Shown: positions 9,555 through 20,375, counted from the stretch's first letter. The stretch: DNA of 64,000 bases from Pelomonas saccharophila_A (GCF_031458095.1 NZ_JAVDXU010000002.1:186001-250000), one strand, 5' to 3'. The notes: generated by a model not told the origin, from the sequence alone. A program made the numbers and translations.

Positions 9555-11057
9555 ATGCATCGCCTCGCCGCCCTGCTGCTGACCTCCCTCGCACTGCTGG
9601 GCAGCGCCCAGGCCGACGAAGCCAGCACCGCCAAGGCCTTCCAGAAGCTGCGCGACAGTCCCTGGCTGCTGCGCCAGTTCATGGCAGGCTTCCCCAAGGG
9701 CGGCGACCTGCACAACCACCTGGACGGCAGCATCTATGCCGAGAACATCATCCAGTGGGCGGCCGAGGACGGCAAATGCGTGGCGCCCATCACCGGGCAG
9801 ATCAGTTACCCGCCCTGCGACGCCTCCCGCCCGGCCATGAAGGGCTACGCGGCCGACTCGGTCAACTACCGCCAGCTCGTCGATGCCTATTCGGTGCGCA
9901 ACTACGAGCGCGGCGCGAAGTCCGGCCATGACCAGGTCTTCGACACCTTCGGCCGCTTCATCCCCGGCACTCTGGGCCGCGAAGGCGACATGCTGCGCGA
10001 AGCCACCAACCGCCGCGGCGCCGAGAACACCGTCTACCTGGAACTGCTGCAGTCCTGGGGCATGGACAAGGCGCGCGCCATCGCCGCAGCCGAGCCCGGC
10101 GCCTTCCGCGCCGACCACCCGGCCAAGGACTGGGCCAGCCACCCGGCCCTGCAGAAGATCGTGGCCGACACGCGCATCGAGCTGGACCGCATCGAGAAGC
10201 GCTGGCGCGAGCTGTCGCACTGTGGCCAGGCCAACGCCGAGCCGGGCTGCGGCGTGGCCCTGCGCTATCTGGCCCAGGTCATCCGCACCTTCCCGCCCGA
10301 GCAGGTCAACGCGCAGATCGCGCTGGCCTTCCTGCTGGTCAAGGCCGACCCGCGCTGGGTCGGGCTCAACCTCGTCGCGCCCGAGGATGACCCGAACACG
10401 CTGCGCCATTACACCGAGCAGATGAGCGTCATTGGCGCCTTGGGCAAGCTCTACCCCGACGTGAAGGTCTCCCTGCATGCCGGCGAGTTCGGCTTCGGCC
10501 TGGTGCCGCCCGAGGACTTCAAGGACCACATCCGCCAGGCCCTGGACATTGCCGGCGCGCGCCGCATCGGCCACGGCGAAGCCATTGGCCTGGAGACCGG
10601 CGCCCTCGACACGCTGCGCGACATGGCCAAGCGCGGCATCGCCGTCGAGATCAACCTGACCAGCAATGCCATCGTGCACGACCTCAGGGGCGATCAGCAC
10701 CCCTGGATGCTCTACCGCCAGTTCGGCGTGCCCACCGCCTTGTCGGCCGACGACGAGGGCGTCTTTCGCATCGACCTGACCAACGAGTACCAGCGCGCCG
10801 CGGCCACCTATCCCAAGCTGAACTACCGTGACTTCAAGCAACTGTCGCGCAATGCCCTCCACTACGGCTTTGTCGAGGGCCAGGCGCTGCTGGCCGACAC
10901 AGGCAATGGCCGCTTCGTCGCGGTCTGCGCCAGCGAACGCGCAGGCCGCGAGGTGAAGAACACCCGCTGCCGCGATTTCCTCACCGCCAATACCAAGGCC
11001 CGCCTGCAATGGGACCTGGAAACGCGCTTTGCCCGCTTCGAAAGCCAAGCTCACTGA
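9555..11057 (+). CDS. Exported adenosine-deaminase-like metal hydrolase
   Basis: 500 residues with a signal peptide (MHRLAALLLTSLALLGSAQA, likely cut before DE). The metal-dependent deaminase fold is shown by DLHNHLDGS (HxH ligands), SLHAGEFG (His and the catalytic Glu region), IGHGEAIGLE and LSADDEGVF (Asp pair). It probably deaminates adenosine or a related nucleoside in the periplasm or outside the cell. Cytoplasmic adenosine deaminases are about 330 residues and have no signal; the extra length and internal Cys residues suggest a secreted subgroup. AAAGG precedes the ATG by 8 bases; the gene abuts the MFS gene. Confidence 0.85.
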   Translation: MHRLAALLLTSLALLGSAQADEASTAKAFQKLRDSPWLLRQFMAGFPKGGDLHNHLDGSIYAENIIQWAAEDGKCVAPITGQISYPPCDASRPAMKGYAADSVNYRQLVDAYSVRNYERGAKSGHDQVFDTFGRFIPGTLGREGDMLREATNRRGAENTVYLELLQSWGMDKARAIAAAEPGAFRADHPAKDWASHPALQKIVADTRIELDRIEKRWRELSHCGQANAEPGCGVALRYLAQVIRTFPPEQVNAQIALAFLLVKADPRWVGLNLVAPEDDPNTLRHYTEQMSVIGALGKLYPDVKVSLHAGEFGFGLVPPEDFKDHIRQALDIAGARRIGHGEAIGLETGALDTLRDMAKRGIAVEINLTSNAIVHDLRGDQHPWMLYRQFGVPTALSADDEGVFRIDLTNEYQRAAATYPKLNYRDFKQLSRNALHYGFVEGQALLADTGNGRFVAVCASERAGREVKNTRCRDFLTANTKARLQWDLETRFARFESQAH

Positions 11058-12287
11058 ATGCTTCTTGACATCGGCCCGCTGCGCCGCAACACCGCTTTTC
11101 GACGCCTCTTCGCCAGCCAGTTCATCTCAGGCCTGGGCACCATGGTCAGCTATGTGGCCGTGCCCTGGCAGCTCTACGAACTCACCCGCTCCAACGCCCA
11201 GGTCGGCCTGCTCGGCCTGGTGCAATTGATCCCCGTCGTCGTCTGCGGCCTGCTGGGCGGCGCGGTGGCCGACCGCGTCGACCGCAAGCGCCTGCTGATC
11301 GGCTCCGAAGCGCTGATGGCCCTGTGCCTGGCCGGCCTGCTGATGAATGCGCTCGGTGCCGCGCCCAGCGTGCTGGCCATCTACGCGCTGGTGGCCGTGC
11401 TGCAAGGGGCCAGCGGCTTCCACCGCCCGGCGCTGGAGGCGCTGACGCAAAGGCTCGCCAAGCCCGAGGAGTTCGCGGCCGTCGCGGCCCTGTCCTCGGT
11501 GCGCGGCACCGTCGGCATGGTGGCCGGGCCGGCGCTGGCCGGCGTCCTGCTGGCCCAATGGGGCGCGGTCGGTGCCTATGTCTTCGACTTCGCGACCTTC
11601 ATCGCGGCACTGTTCTTCATCGCCCGCATTCCACGCGAAGCCCTCGGCAGCGTCGACGCTCCGGGTGAGCGGCCCCATCTGCTGGCCGACCTGGCCGAGG
11701 GCCTGCGCTTTGCCTGGAAGCGGCCCGAGCTGATGGGCACCTATATCGTCGACATCGTCGCCATGGCCTTCGCTTTCCCGGTCGCGCTGTTCCCGGCCAT
11801 GGCGGCGGCGGACGGGCGCACCGAGTCGGTGGGCTGGCTGCTGTCGGCCATGTCGGTGGGTGCGCTGATCATCGGCCTGTTCAGCGGCTGGACGGGCAAG
11901 GTCTCGCGCCATGGCCGCGCCGTCGTCATCGCGGCGGCCGTCTGGGCCGTCGGCATCGTGGCCCTCGGTTTCGCACCCAGCCTGATGCTGGGCCTCATGT
12001 GTCTGGCCGTGGCCGGTGCCGCGGACATGGTCAGCGGCGTCTTCCGCGGCACGATCTGGAACGAGACCATCCCCAACACGCTGCGCGGTCGGCTGGCCGG
12101 CATCGAGATGATCAGCTACCTGACCGGCCCGCTGGTCGGCAATGCACGGGCCGGCTTCATGGCCGATGCCTGGGGCGTGTCGGCCGCGATCTGGATGGGC
12201 GGGGCGATCTGCCTCGCCGGCGTCGTTGCCACCGGCTTCCTGCTGCCGCGCTTCTGGGCCTATCGCAGCACGACCTCTCCGAACTAA
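11058..12287 (+). CDS. MFS transporter, EntS-like exporter family
   Basis: 409 residues with about 12 membrane helices and the MFS loop motif GGAVADRVDRKRLL between helices 2 and 3. The overall pattern (SQFISGLGTMVSYVAVPWQLYELT) matches the DHA3/EntS-like group, whose members export siderophores or drugs. The ATG follows directly on the TGA of the deaminase gene, so translation is probably coupled. The substrate cannot be read from sequence. Its stop codon is interleaved with that of the convergent aldo/keto reductase (shared CTAA). Confidence 0.87.
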   Translation: MLLDIGPLRRNTAFRRLFASQFISGLGTMVSYVAVPWQLYELTRSNAQVGLLGLVQLIPVVVCGLLGGAVADRVDRKRLLIGSEALMALCLAGLLMNALGAAPSVLAIYALVAVLQGASGFHRPALEALTQRLAKPEEFAAVAALSSVRGTVGMVAGPALAGVLLAQWGAVGAYVFDFATFIAALFFIARIPREALGSVDAPGERPHLLADLAEGLRFAWKRPELMGTYIVDIVAMAFAFPVALFPAMAAADGRTESVGWLLSAMSVGALIIGLFSGWTGKVSRHGRAVVIAAAVWAVGIVALGFAPSLMLGLMCLAVAGAADMVSGVFRGTIWNETIPNTLRGRLAGIEMISYLTGPLVGNARAGFMADAWGVSAAIWMGGAICLAGVVATGFLLPRFWAYRSTTSPN

Positions 12288-13285
12288 GCGTTGAGCGCCC
12301 CCATCTGCGCCGCCGGGTAGCGCGTGCCGGCCACGGCATGCGCGGCCAGCAGCCCCTGGATGCGCTCGCGTCGGCCAGCGTCGAAGTGGATGCGCGCGGC
12401 CAGCGCGTTCTCGTCCAGGCGGGCGATGCTGCGCGTGCCCGGGATGGGCACGATGTCGTCGCCCTGGTCCAGCAGCCACGCCAGTGCGAGCTGGGCGGGC
12501 GTGTAGCTCCACTCCTCAGCCAATGCCGACAGCGCATCGGCCAGCGCCAGGTTGTGGTCCAGGTTCTCGCCCTGGAAGCGCGGGTGGATGCGGCGGCGGT
12601 CGTCGGGCGCCAGTTGCTCGGCCGAGCGGATCGCGCCGGTCAGGAAGCCGCGGCCCAGCGGGCTGTAGGGCACCAGCGCAATGCCCAGCTCGCGGCAAGT
12701 CGGCAGGACTTCGGCCTCGACATCGCGGCTCCACAGCGAATACTCGGTCTGCACAGCGGCGATGGGGTGCACGGCGTGGGCGCGGCGGATGGTCGCCGCC
12801 GAGGCCTCGGACAGGCCCAGATGCCCGACCTTGCCGGCCTTCACGAGTTCGGCCATGGCGCCCACCGTCTCCTCGATGGGCACCTTCTTGTCGACGCGGT
12901 GCTGGTAGTAGAGGTCGATGTGTTCCACGCCCAGGCGTTGCAGGCTGGCGTCGCAGGCCTCGCGCACATAGGCCGGGCTGCCATCGATGCGCAGCATCGT
13001 GCCGTCGGGCGCTCGCACATTGCCGAACTTGGTCGCGATGACGACCTCGCGACGGCGCTCGACCAGCAGACGTGACAGCAGACGCTCATTGGCGCCGACG
13101 CCGTACATGTCGGCCGTGTCGAGGAAGTTGATGCCGATGTCCAGCGCATGGTTGAGCACGAGCAGCGACTGCACGTCATCGGCCGGGCCGTAGAAATCGG
13201 ACATGCCCATGCAGCCCAGGCCGAGGGCCGAGACCTCGGGGCCATGCATGCCCAGGCGGCGGCGGGGATGGGAGGAATGCGTCAT
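12284..13285 (-). CDS. Aldo/keto reductase
   Basis: A 333-residue NADPH-dependent oxidoreductase with a TIM barrel. The catalytic tetrad is visible: Asp and Tyr in NFLDTADMYG, Lys in VIATKFG, His in LYYQHRVD. The C-terminal VPYSPLGRGFLTG and VPIPGTRS segments are typical of the AKR13/YakC-type subgroup. The ATG at 13285 has AAGGAG 5-6 bases upstream, better than the ATG at 13312. It is divergent from an AraC-type regulator that probably controls it. Confidence 0.93.
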   Translation of the reverse strand: MTHSSHPRRRLGMHGPEVSALGLGCMGMSDFYGPADDVQSLLVLNHALDIGINFLDTADMYGVGANERLLSRLLVERRREVVIATKFGNVRAPDGTMLRIDGSPAYVREACDASLQRLGVEHIDLYYQHRVDKKVPIEETVGAMAELVKAGKVGHLGLSEASAATIRRAHAVHPIAAVQTEYSLWSRDVEAEVLPTCRELGIALVPYSPLGRGFLTGAIRSAEQLAPDDRRRIHPRFQGENLDHNLALADALSALAEEWSYTPAQLALAWLLDQGDDIVPIPGTRSIARLDENALAARIHFDAGRRERIQGLLAAHAVAGTRYPAAQMGALNA

Positions 13286-13441
13286 GGTGGAACTCCTTGC
13301 AGAGATGATCAACGGGATGGCGAGAGCTTAGGAATCCCCACCCCGCTCGCCCAGCACAAAGCTGGCGGTTGCTTGCCTGATCCTCCGATCCAAAGCCCCG
13401 GCGCGCGGCGTGCTGCATAAAGCGTTTGCACAATTGCCCGC

Positions 13442-14341
13442 ATGCCTACCGATGACGACCTGCAGCCCCTGCGCGAACGCACCATCGCCGCGGCCCTGGC
13501 CCGCGCGCCCGGCGACGGCCTGCACGCGACCGCCCTGCCCTGGCTGCGGCTGATCCGCGCCAGCGCCCCGGCCCACCCGGTGCCGGCCGTCTACGAACCC
13601 GGCCTGGTGCTGGTACTGCAGGGCCGCAAGCGCGCCCAGCTCGGCGAGCGCGTCGTGCATTACGACGCCATGCAATGCCTGGTCGTGCCCATGACCATGC
13701 TGCCGCGCGGCCAGGTGATCGAGGCCAGCCCGTCCAGGCCCTATGTCTGCATGCGCCTGAGCTGCGAGACCCAGGCCTTGACCGAACTGCTGCTGGAAGA
13801 CGATGCACCGCCAGGGGATGGCGACGCCAGCCTGCATGTCGCCCCCGTCACGGCGCCCTTGCTGGACGCGGCCCTGCGCCTGCTGCAATTGCTGGACAGC
13901 CCGCAGGACCTGAAGACGCTGGCGCCCCTGGTGCAGCGCGAGATCCTCTACCGCGTGCTGACCGGCCCGCTGGGGCCGCGGCTGCGCAGCCTCGCCCAGG
14001 GCGACGGTGTGGCGCGCCGGCTCAACCGCGTCATCGAGCAGCTGACGCGCCGCTTCGCCGAGCCGCTGTCCATCGACGAGCTGGCCGAACTGGCCCACAT
14101 GAGCCCGTCCACCCTGCATCTGCGCTTCAAGCAGCTGACCGCCCTGTCACCGCTGCAGTTCCAGAAGAATCTGCGCCTGCAGCAGGCGCGCCGGCTGATG
14201 CTGGGCGACGGCCTGGACGCCGCCAGCGCCGCCCACCGGGTCGGCTACGAGAGCCCCAGCCAGTTCAGCCGTGAATACCGTCGCCTTTTCGGCGCCCCGC
14301 CGCGCGAGGACATCTCGCTTCTGCGCAACACTGCCGGCTAG
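13442..14341 (+). CDS. AraC-family transcriptional regulator
   Basis: 299 residues. The N-terminal half (about 15-170) is a cupin-like effector domain of the AraC_N (PF06719) type: VYEPGLVLVLQGRKRAQLGERV and RGQVIEASPSRPYVCMRL. The C-terminal half has two helix-turn-helix units (SIDELAELAHMSPSTLHLRFKQ and ASAAHRVGYESPSQFSREYRR). Regulators of this kind usually sit divergent from the aldo/keto reductase or dehydrogenase they activate, as here. The intergenic space of about 155 bases would hold both promoters. Confidence 0.92.
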   Translation: MPTDDDLQPLRERTIAAALARAPGDGLHATALPWLRLIRASAPAHPVPAVYEPGLVLVLQGRKRAQLGERVVHYDAMQCLVVPMTMLPRGQVIEASPSRPYVCMRLSCETQALTELLLEDDAPPGDGDASLHVAPVTAPLLDAALRLLQLLDSPQDLKTLAPLVQREILYRVLTGPLGPRLRSLAQGDGVARRLNRVIEQLTRRFAEPLSIDELAELAHMSPSTLHLRFKQLTALSPLQFQKNLRLQQARRLMLGDGLDAASAAHRVGYESPSQFSREYRRLFGAPPREDISLLRNTAG

Positions 14342-14352
14342 AATGCCGCCTC

Positions 14353-14428
14353 CTTCCGAGGAGCGTTGCAACCTCAGCACCTATTGAGGCCAGGCTCGGA
14401 AGCTCAGACCCCCTGCAACTGCGCTCAC
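14353..14428 (+). ncRNA. SAH riboswitch upstream of ahcY
   Basis: The segment matches the S-adenosylhomocysteine riboswitch. P1 pairs CTTCCGAG (14353-14360) with CTCGGAAG (14394-14401). An inner hairpin CCTCA/TGAGG closes around a GCACCTAT loop. The invariant GAGCGTTGCA (14361-14370) forms the pseudoknot with TGCAACTGCGCTC (14414-14426). This class switches genes on when SAH accumulates, which fits ahcY 85 bases downstream. It starts only 12 bases after the stop of the AraC-type gene, so the promoter probably lies within that gene's 3' end. Confidence 0.93.
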
Positions 14429-14512
14429 CCGCTGGCCGACCGTGCCTGGGTGAGGATTGATCTCCCCCGCACCGTCGTCGCCAGCGGCTTCATTCGCTTG
14501 AAGGAGCTGCCC

Positions 14513-15931
<1,419 letters not shown>

Positions 15932-15938
15932 TCGAGCA

Positions 15939-16685
15939 ATGCGCGCTGACCAACTCCTCGTCGCCCAAGGCCTGGCACCGACCCGATCGGTGGCCCAGCG
16001 CCTGATCAGCAACGGCGCCGCCGAATGGGCCTCGCCCACCGGCTGGGCCGCGCTGAAGAAGGCCGGCGAGGACCTGCCCGAGACCGCCCAGCTGCGCGTC
16101 ACCGACGACGCGGAGCTGCGCTATGTGTCGCGCGGCGGGCTCAAGCTGGAAGGCGCGCTGACGCGTGTCGGCTTTGACGTCACAACGCACACGGTGCTGG
16201 ACGTCGGCCAGAGCACCGGCGGCTTCACCGACTGCCTGCTGGCCCATGGCGCGCGCCATGTGGTGGGTGTGGACGTCGGCCACGGCCAGCTGCATGCCAA
16301 GCTGCAGGCCGACCCGCGCGTGACCGCGCTGGAGGGCGTGCATGTGCGCGAGCTGGACGTGCTGCGCCAGCACCAGCCGACGGGCGGCTTCACGCTCATC
16401 GTCGGCGACCTGAGTTTCATTTCCATGGTGGGCAGCCTCCCGGAGTTGCTGCCCTGGCTGGAGGTGCACGGCCATCTGCTCGTGCTCATCAAGCCGCAGT
16501 TCGAACTGGGGCCACAAGCCCTGGGCAAGGGCGGTCTCGTCAAGGACGAGGCCGACTACCCGCGACTGGAAGCCCGCGTGCGCCTGGCCTGCACGGCCCT
16601 CGGCCTCAAGGTGCTGGACTACTTCGACAGCCCCATCACCGGCGGTGATGGCAACCGCGAATTCTTCTTGTGGGCCTCCCGATGA
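15939..16685 (+). CDS. TlyA-family rRNA methyltransferase (hemolysin-A-like)
   Basis: 248 residues: an N-terminal S4 RNA-binding domain (MRADQLLVAQGLAPTRSVAQ), then a FtsJ-like methyltransferase domain with VSRGGLKLEGAL, VLDVGQSTGGFTDCLL, VGDLSFISM and LIKPQFELG. TlyA proteins 2'-O-methylate cytidines in rRNA. The family's catalytic Lys/Asp/Lys/Glu residues appear conserved. It follows ahcY by 7 bases and overlaps metF by 4 (ATGA). Placement in the SAH-controlled operon makes sense because it produces SAH. Confidence 0.92.
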   Translation: MRADQLLVAQGLAPTRSVAQRLISNGAAEWASPTGWAALKKAGEDLPETAQLRVTDDAELRYVSRGGLKLEGALTRVGFDVTTHTVLDVGQSTGGFTDCLLAHGARHVVGVDVGHGQLHAKLQADPRVTALEGVHVRELDVLRQHQPTGGFTLIVGDLSFISMVGSLPELLPWLEVHGHLLVLIKPQFELGPQALGKGGLVKDEADYPRLEARVRLACTALGLKVLDYFDSPITGGDGNREFFLWASR

Positions 16686-17521
16686 GCACCCCTGTTTCGT
16701 TTGAATTTTTCCCGCCCAACACGCCGGTCGGCGTCGAGAAGCTCAAGACCGTCGTGCAGGAGCTGGGCGCCATGTCGCCCCAGTACTTCAGCGTCACCTA
16801 TGGCGCCGGCGGCTCCACGCGCGACAAGACCCTCTCCGCCGTGATGGACATCGCCGCGGCCGGCTTCGAGGCTGCGCCGCATCTGAGCTGCGTGGGCTCC
16901 ACGCGCGAGAACATCGCCGAGATCCTGGCCACCTACCGCGCCCAGAACATCCACCGCGTCGTCGCCCTGCGCGGCGACCTGCCCAGCGGCACGGCCACGG
17001 CGGGCGAGTTCCGCTATGCGTCCGAACTGGTCGGCTTCATCCGCGAGACGCAAGGCAAGGACTGGCATATCGAGGTGGCGGCCTACCCCGAGGTGCACCC
17101 GCAGCAGCGCTATGCGGCGCGCGACCTGCAGCACTTCGTCGACAAGATGCGCGCCGGCGCCGATGGCGCCATCACGCAGTTCTTCTTCAACGCCGACGCC
17201 TATTTCCACTTCGTCGACGAGGCCCGCAAACTGGGTGTCACCCAGCCCATCGTGCCGGGCATCATGCCCTTCCACAACTATGGCCGCATCGCCCAGTTCG
17301 CCCAGCGCGACGGCATCGACATCCCGCGCTGGGTGCAAATGAAGATGGAAGGTTTCATGGACGATGCCGCCAGCATCCGCGCCTTTGGCCTGGACGTCAT
17401 CACGCGGCTGTGCGAGCGCCTCATCGACGGCGGCGCGCCGGGCATCCACTTCTACACGCTGAACCAGAGCGCGCTGACGCTGGAACTCTGCAAGCGCCTG
17501 GGGCTGGGCCGCGCCGCCTGA
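16682..17521 (+). CDS. metF: 5,10-methylenetetrahydrofolate reductase
   Basis: 279 residues, beginning MSTPVSFEFFPPNTPVG, where the Glu of FEFFPP is the catalytic acid of MetF. Other family segments are SVTYGAGGSTRDKTL, ALRGDLPSG, the FAD-contacting AAYPEVHP and GIHFYTLNQS. It makes 5-methyltetrahydrofolate for methionine synthesis. The start at 16682 overlaps the tlyA-like stop as ATGA, and an upstream in-frame start would give a less typical leader. It ends the riboswitch-controlled operon. Confidence 0.97.
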   Translation: MSTPVSFEFFPPNTPVGVEKLKTVVQELGAMSPQYFSVTYGAGGSTRDKTLSAVMDIAAAGFEAAPHLSCVGSTRENIAEILATYRAQNIHRVVALRGDLPSGTATAGEFRYASELVGFIRETQGKDWHIEVAAYPEVHPQQRYAARDLQHFVDKMRAGADGAITQFFFNADAYFHFVDEARKLGVTQPIVPGIMPFHNYGRIAQFAQRDGIDIPRWVQMKMEGFMDDAASIRAFGLDVITRLCERLIDGGAPGIHFYTLNQSALTLELCKRLGLGRAA

Positions 17522-17535
17522 CGGGCCATAACTTC

Positions 17536-17553
17536 CGCTCATGTAAATGAGCG
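17536..17553 (+). terminator. Hairpin after metF, possible terminator
   Basis: Perfect 7-bp stem CGCTCAT / ATGAGCG with a GTAA loop (a GNRA-type tetraloop), followed by CTTTACG. The U tract is short, so termination is plausible but unproven. It could also affect the leader of the TonB-receptor gene that starts 47 bases later. Confidence 0.5.
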
Positions 17554-17599
17554 CTTTACGTCGGTAGCGACCGCGCGCCCGCCGCCAGAATGCGCGGCC

Positions 17600-19876
17600 A
17601 TGAGCCGCTTCCTCTTTTCGCTGGCCTTGCTATGTGCCAGCGCCTTGAGCGTGGCCCAGACGGCGCCCAAGCCCCCCGCCCCGGCCGCCAGCGCCGCCGC
17701 CAACAAGCTCGACCGCGTCGAGGTCAGCGGCGGCCCCACGGCCAACAGCCGCCGGCGCAACAGCACGGCCAGCAAGATCGTCATCGAGCGCGAAGACCTG
17801 GACCGTTATGGCGACACGGTGCTGGGCGATGTGCTGCGCCGCCTGCCCGGCGTCACCATCGGTGGCCGCCCCGGCCGCGGCGGCGACATCCGCATGCGCG
17901 GCCTTGGGGCAGGCTTCACGCAGATCCTGGTCGATGGCGAGCGCGCACCGGCCGGCTTTGCCGTGGAAGACCTGCCACCCGACCAGGTCGAGCGCATCGA
18001 AATCTATCGCGCTCCCACCGCCGAGACCGGGGCCCGCGCCATTGCCGGCACCATCAACATCATCCTGCGCGAGCCGCTGCAGAAGTCCGACCACGAGCTG
18101 CGCTTCACGCTGGGCCGCGATCGCGGCGAGCCGCAGGCCGACTTCAGCTGGACGCGCAACCTCAAATGGGGCGGGCCGAACGCCGACGAATTCGTCGGCG
18201 CCATGTCCGTCAACGGCGGCCTGCATCGGCGCTTCAACAATATCGACTCCCACAACCGCGTCGTCGACACCGACACCGGCGAGGTGCTCAACGAGACCGT
18301 GCAGCAGGGCAGCAGCGTGGGCAACAGCAGCAATCTGAATGGCAACGCCCGGCTGCGCTGGAAGTTCAGCGACACGCTGAGCTTCAACTTGGCGCCCTTC
18401 TTCGCGTTGTCGCAGAACGAGGGCCACAGCCAGAACAACGCCGTCGGCTTCACGCGCTTTCGCGACGTGCACAGCGAGTTCGACGGCCGCATGCACAACC
18501 TGCGCCTCAACCTGTCGGCCAGCTACCGGCCCGCCGTCGGCGAGACCTGGGACTTCCGCATCGGCCGCGGCGGCTTCAAGAACACCAGCAACAGCCAGCG
18601 CCACGAGAGCCTGAAGGACGTGGGCATCGACTACCAGCGCGTGCAGGACGACCGCAACGTCACCGACGAGGACCAGACCAGCCTGGGCGCCAAGTGGAGC
18701 CTGAAGACGGCCAAGGAACACCAATGGGTGACGGGCCTGGAGCATGAGCAGAGCCAGCGCACCCAGGTTCGGCGCACGCTGATCGACGGCCTGGAGTCCC
18801 CCGCCCTGCAGAAGTTCGGCGACACCCTGGGTTCGAGCAGCCAGCGCTTCGCCGGCTACACCCAGGACGAATGGAGCCCGAGCAAGATCTGGTCGGTCTA
18901 TGCCGGCATCCGCTACGAGCGCATCGAGACCCGCTCCGATGCCGCAGGCCTGCTGCCCGACACACGCAATGTCTCCCAGGTCACCTCGCCCCTCTTCCAC
19001 CTGCTGTGGAAGCCCGAGGCCTTCCCTAAGGACCAGGTGCGGCTGAGCCTGACGCGCAGCTACCGCTCGCCCAACCTGAACGACCTGATCGCCCGGCCGA
19101 CCATCAACACCACCTATCCCACCGGTCCCAACCTGCCCACCTATGCCGACCGCGCCGGCAACCCCGACCTCAGGCCCGAACTCGCCACCGGCGTGGACCT
19201 CAGCCTGGAGCATTGGCTGCCCACCGGCGGCATCGTGTCGGGCAGCGCCTTCGTGCGCGACATCAAGAGCCTGATCCGCAGCCGCATCGACCTGGAGACC
19301 GTGCCCTGGGACAGCACCTCGCAGCGCTGGGTCAGCCGGCCGCGCAACCTGGAAGGTGCGCGCACCATGGGCGTGGAGTTCGAAGTCAAGGCGCGCCTGG
19401 ACGAGGTCTGGGAAGAGGCGCCGCCCGAATGGCAGTTGCTGCTGCTGCGCTTCAACGTCGCCGTCTTCGACAGCAAGGTCAAGGGCATCCCCGGCTCCAA
19501 TGCACGCCTGGACCAGCAGCCGCGCGGCAGCCTGAACTTCGGCCTGGACCACCGCTGGAAGGCCCTGGGGCAGAACTTCGGCAGCGGCTTCAACTTCAAC
19601 TATGTGCCCGGCACCCGCGTGCAGCAGACCGAGAACCTGAGGCGCGAGGAGACTTCGCGCCGCCAGCTCGACGCCTACCTGTCCTGGGCCAGCGGCTCGG
19701 TGCGCGACGGCATCAACTGGCGCCTGTCCCTGGCCAACCTGCTGCCGCGCGATGCGCAGGCCACGTCCGAGGCGACCTATGTCGACCCGCTGACCAGCCA
19801 CAACCTGGTGACCGACACCTGGTCGCGCAACACGACCTTTCGGGTGATCTCGCTGCGGGCAGACATGAGGTTCTAG
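17600..19876 (+). CDS. TonB-dependent outer-membrane receptor
   Basis: 758 residues with a signal peptide (about 1-20). The plug domain (about 40-155) contains VLGDVLRRLPGVTIGG, DIRMRGLGAGFTQILVDGERAPAG and VERIEIYRAPTAE. A beta-barrel follows and ends in the outer-membrane signal LRADMRF with terminal Phe. Ligand is unknown; the plug resembles siderophore and oligosaccharide receptors. It lies 11 bases before the phosphatase gene, and the xyloglucanase is nearby, but a functional link to xyloglucan uptake is only a suggestion. Start ATG has no strong ribosome site. Confidence 0.93.
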   Translation: MSRFLFSLALLCASALSVAQTAPKPPAPAASAAANKLDRVEVSGGPTANSRRRNSTASKIVIEREDLDRYGDTVLGDVLRRLPGVTIGGRPGRGGDIRMRGLGAGFTQILVDGERAPAGFAVEDLPPDQVERIEIYRAPTAETGARAIAGTINIILREPLQKSDHELRFTLGRDRGEPQADFSWTRNLKWGGPNADEFVGAMSVNGGLHRRFNNIDSHNRVVDTDTGEVLNETVQQGSSVGNSSNLNGNARLRWKFSDTLSFNLAPFFALSQNEGHSQNNAVGFTRFRDVHSEFDGRMHNLRLNLSASYRPAVGETWDFRIGRGGFKNTSNSQRHESLKDVGIDYQRVQDDRNVTDEDQTSLGAKWSLKTAKEHQWVTGLEHEQSQRTQVRRTLIDGLESPALQKFGDTLGSSSQRFAGYTQDEWSPSKIWSVYAGIRYERIETRSDAAGLLPDTRNVSQVTSPLFHLLWKPEAFPKDQVRLSLTRSYRSPNLNDLIARPTINTTYPTGPNLPTYADRAGNPDLRPELATGVDLSLEHWLPTGGIVSGSAFVRDIKSLIRSRIDLETVPWDSTSQRWVSRPRNLEGARTMGVEFEVKARLDEVWEEAPPEWQLLLLRFNVAVFDSKVKGIPGSNARLDQQPRGSLNFGLDHRWKALGQNFGSGFNFNYVPGTRVQQTENLRREETSRRQLDAYLSWASGSVRDGINWRLSLANLLPRDAQATSEATYVDPLTSHNLVTDTWSRNTTFRVISLRADMRF

Positions 19877-19887
19877 ACAATGCGGCC

Positions 19888-20352
19888 ATGACACGCCGCA
19901 TCCTGTTCTTCTGCATGGGCAATATCTGCCGCAGCCCGACGGCCGAGGGCGTCATGCGCGCCAAGCTGAAGGCGGCGGGTCTCGACATCGAGGTGGACTC
20001 TGCCGGCACGCATGGCTATCACGTCGGTGCGCCACCGGATGAGCGCAGCCAGGAGCATGCGCTCAAGCGCGGCTATGACCTCAGCGCGCTGCGCGCCCGC
20101 AGGCTGGTCGCACAGGACTTCGAACGCTTCGACCTCGTGCTCGCGATGGATGGCGACAACCTCGCCAATGCACAGCGCCTGTGTCCGCCGGGGCAGCGGC
20201 ATCGGCTCCAGCTGCTGATGGATTACGCGCCGCACGCCGGCAAGCCGCATGTGCCGGATCCCTACTATGGCGGCGCGGCGGGTTTCGAGGAGGTGCTGGA
20301 CCTGGTGGAAGCGGCCTGCGACGGGGTGATTGCTTCCCTAGGTACTCGTTGA
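19888..20352 (+). CDS. Low-molecular-weight protein tyrosine phosphatase
   Basis: 154 residues with the full P-loop signature C-x5-R-S as FFCMGNICRSPTAEG at the N-terminus, and the catalytic Asp loop VPDPYYGGAAGFEEV near the C-terminus. It dephosphorylates tyrosine residues; relatives often act with tyrosine kinases in polysaccharide export, but no kinase or export gene is near. The ATG at 19888 places the P-loop at the usual distance from the N-terminus. Confidence 0.95.
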   Translation: MTRRILFFCMGNICRSPTAEGVMRAKLKAAGLDIEVDSAGTHGYHVGAPPDERSQEHALKRGYDLSALRARRLVAQDFERFDLVLAMDGDNLANAQRLCPPGQRHRLQLLMDYAPHAGKPHVPDPYYGGAAGFEEVLDLVEAACDGVIASLGTR

Positions 20353-20375
20353 GACGGTCGACCTGACAGGCCGGA

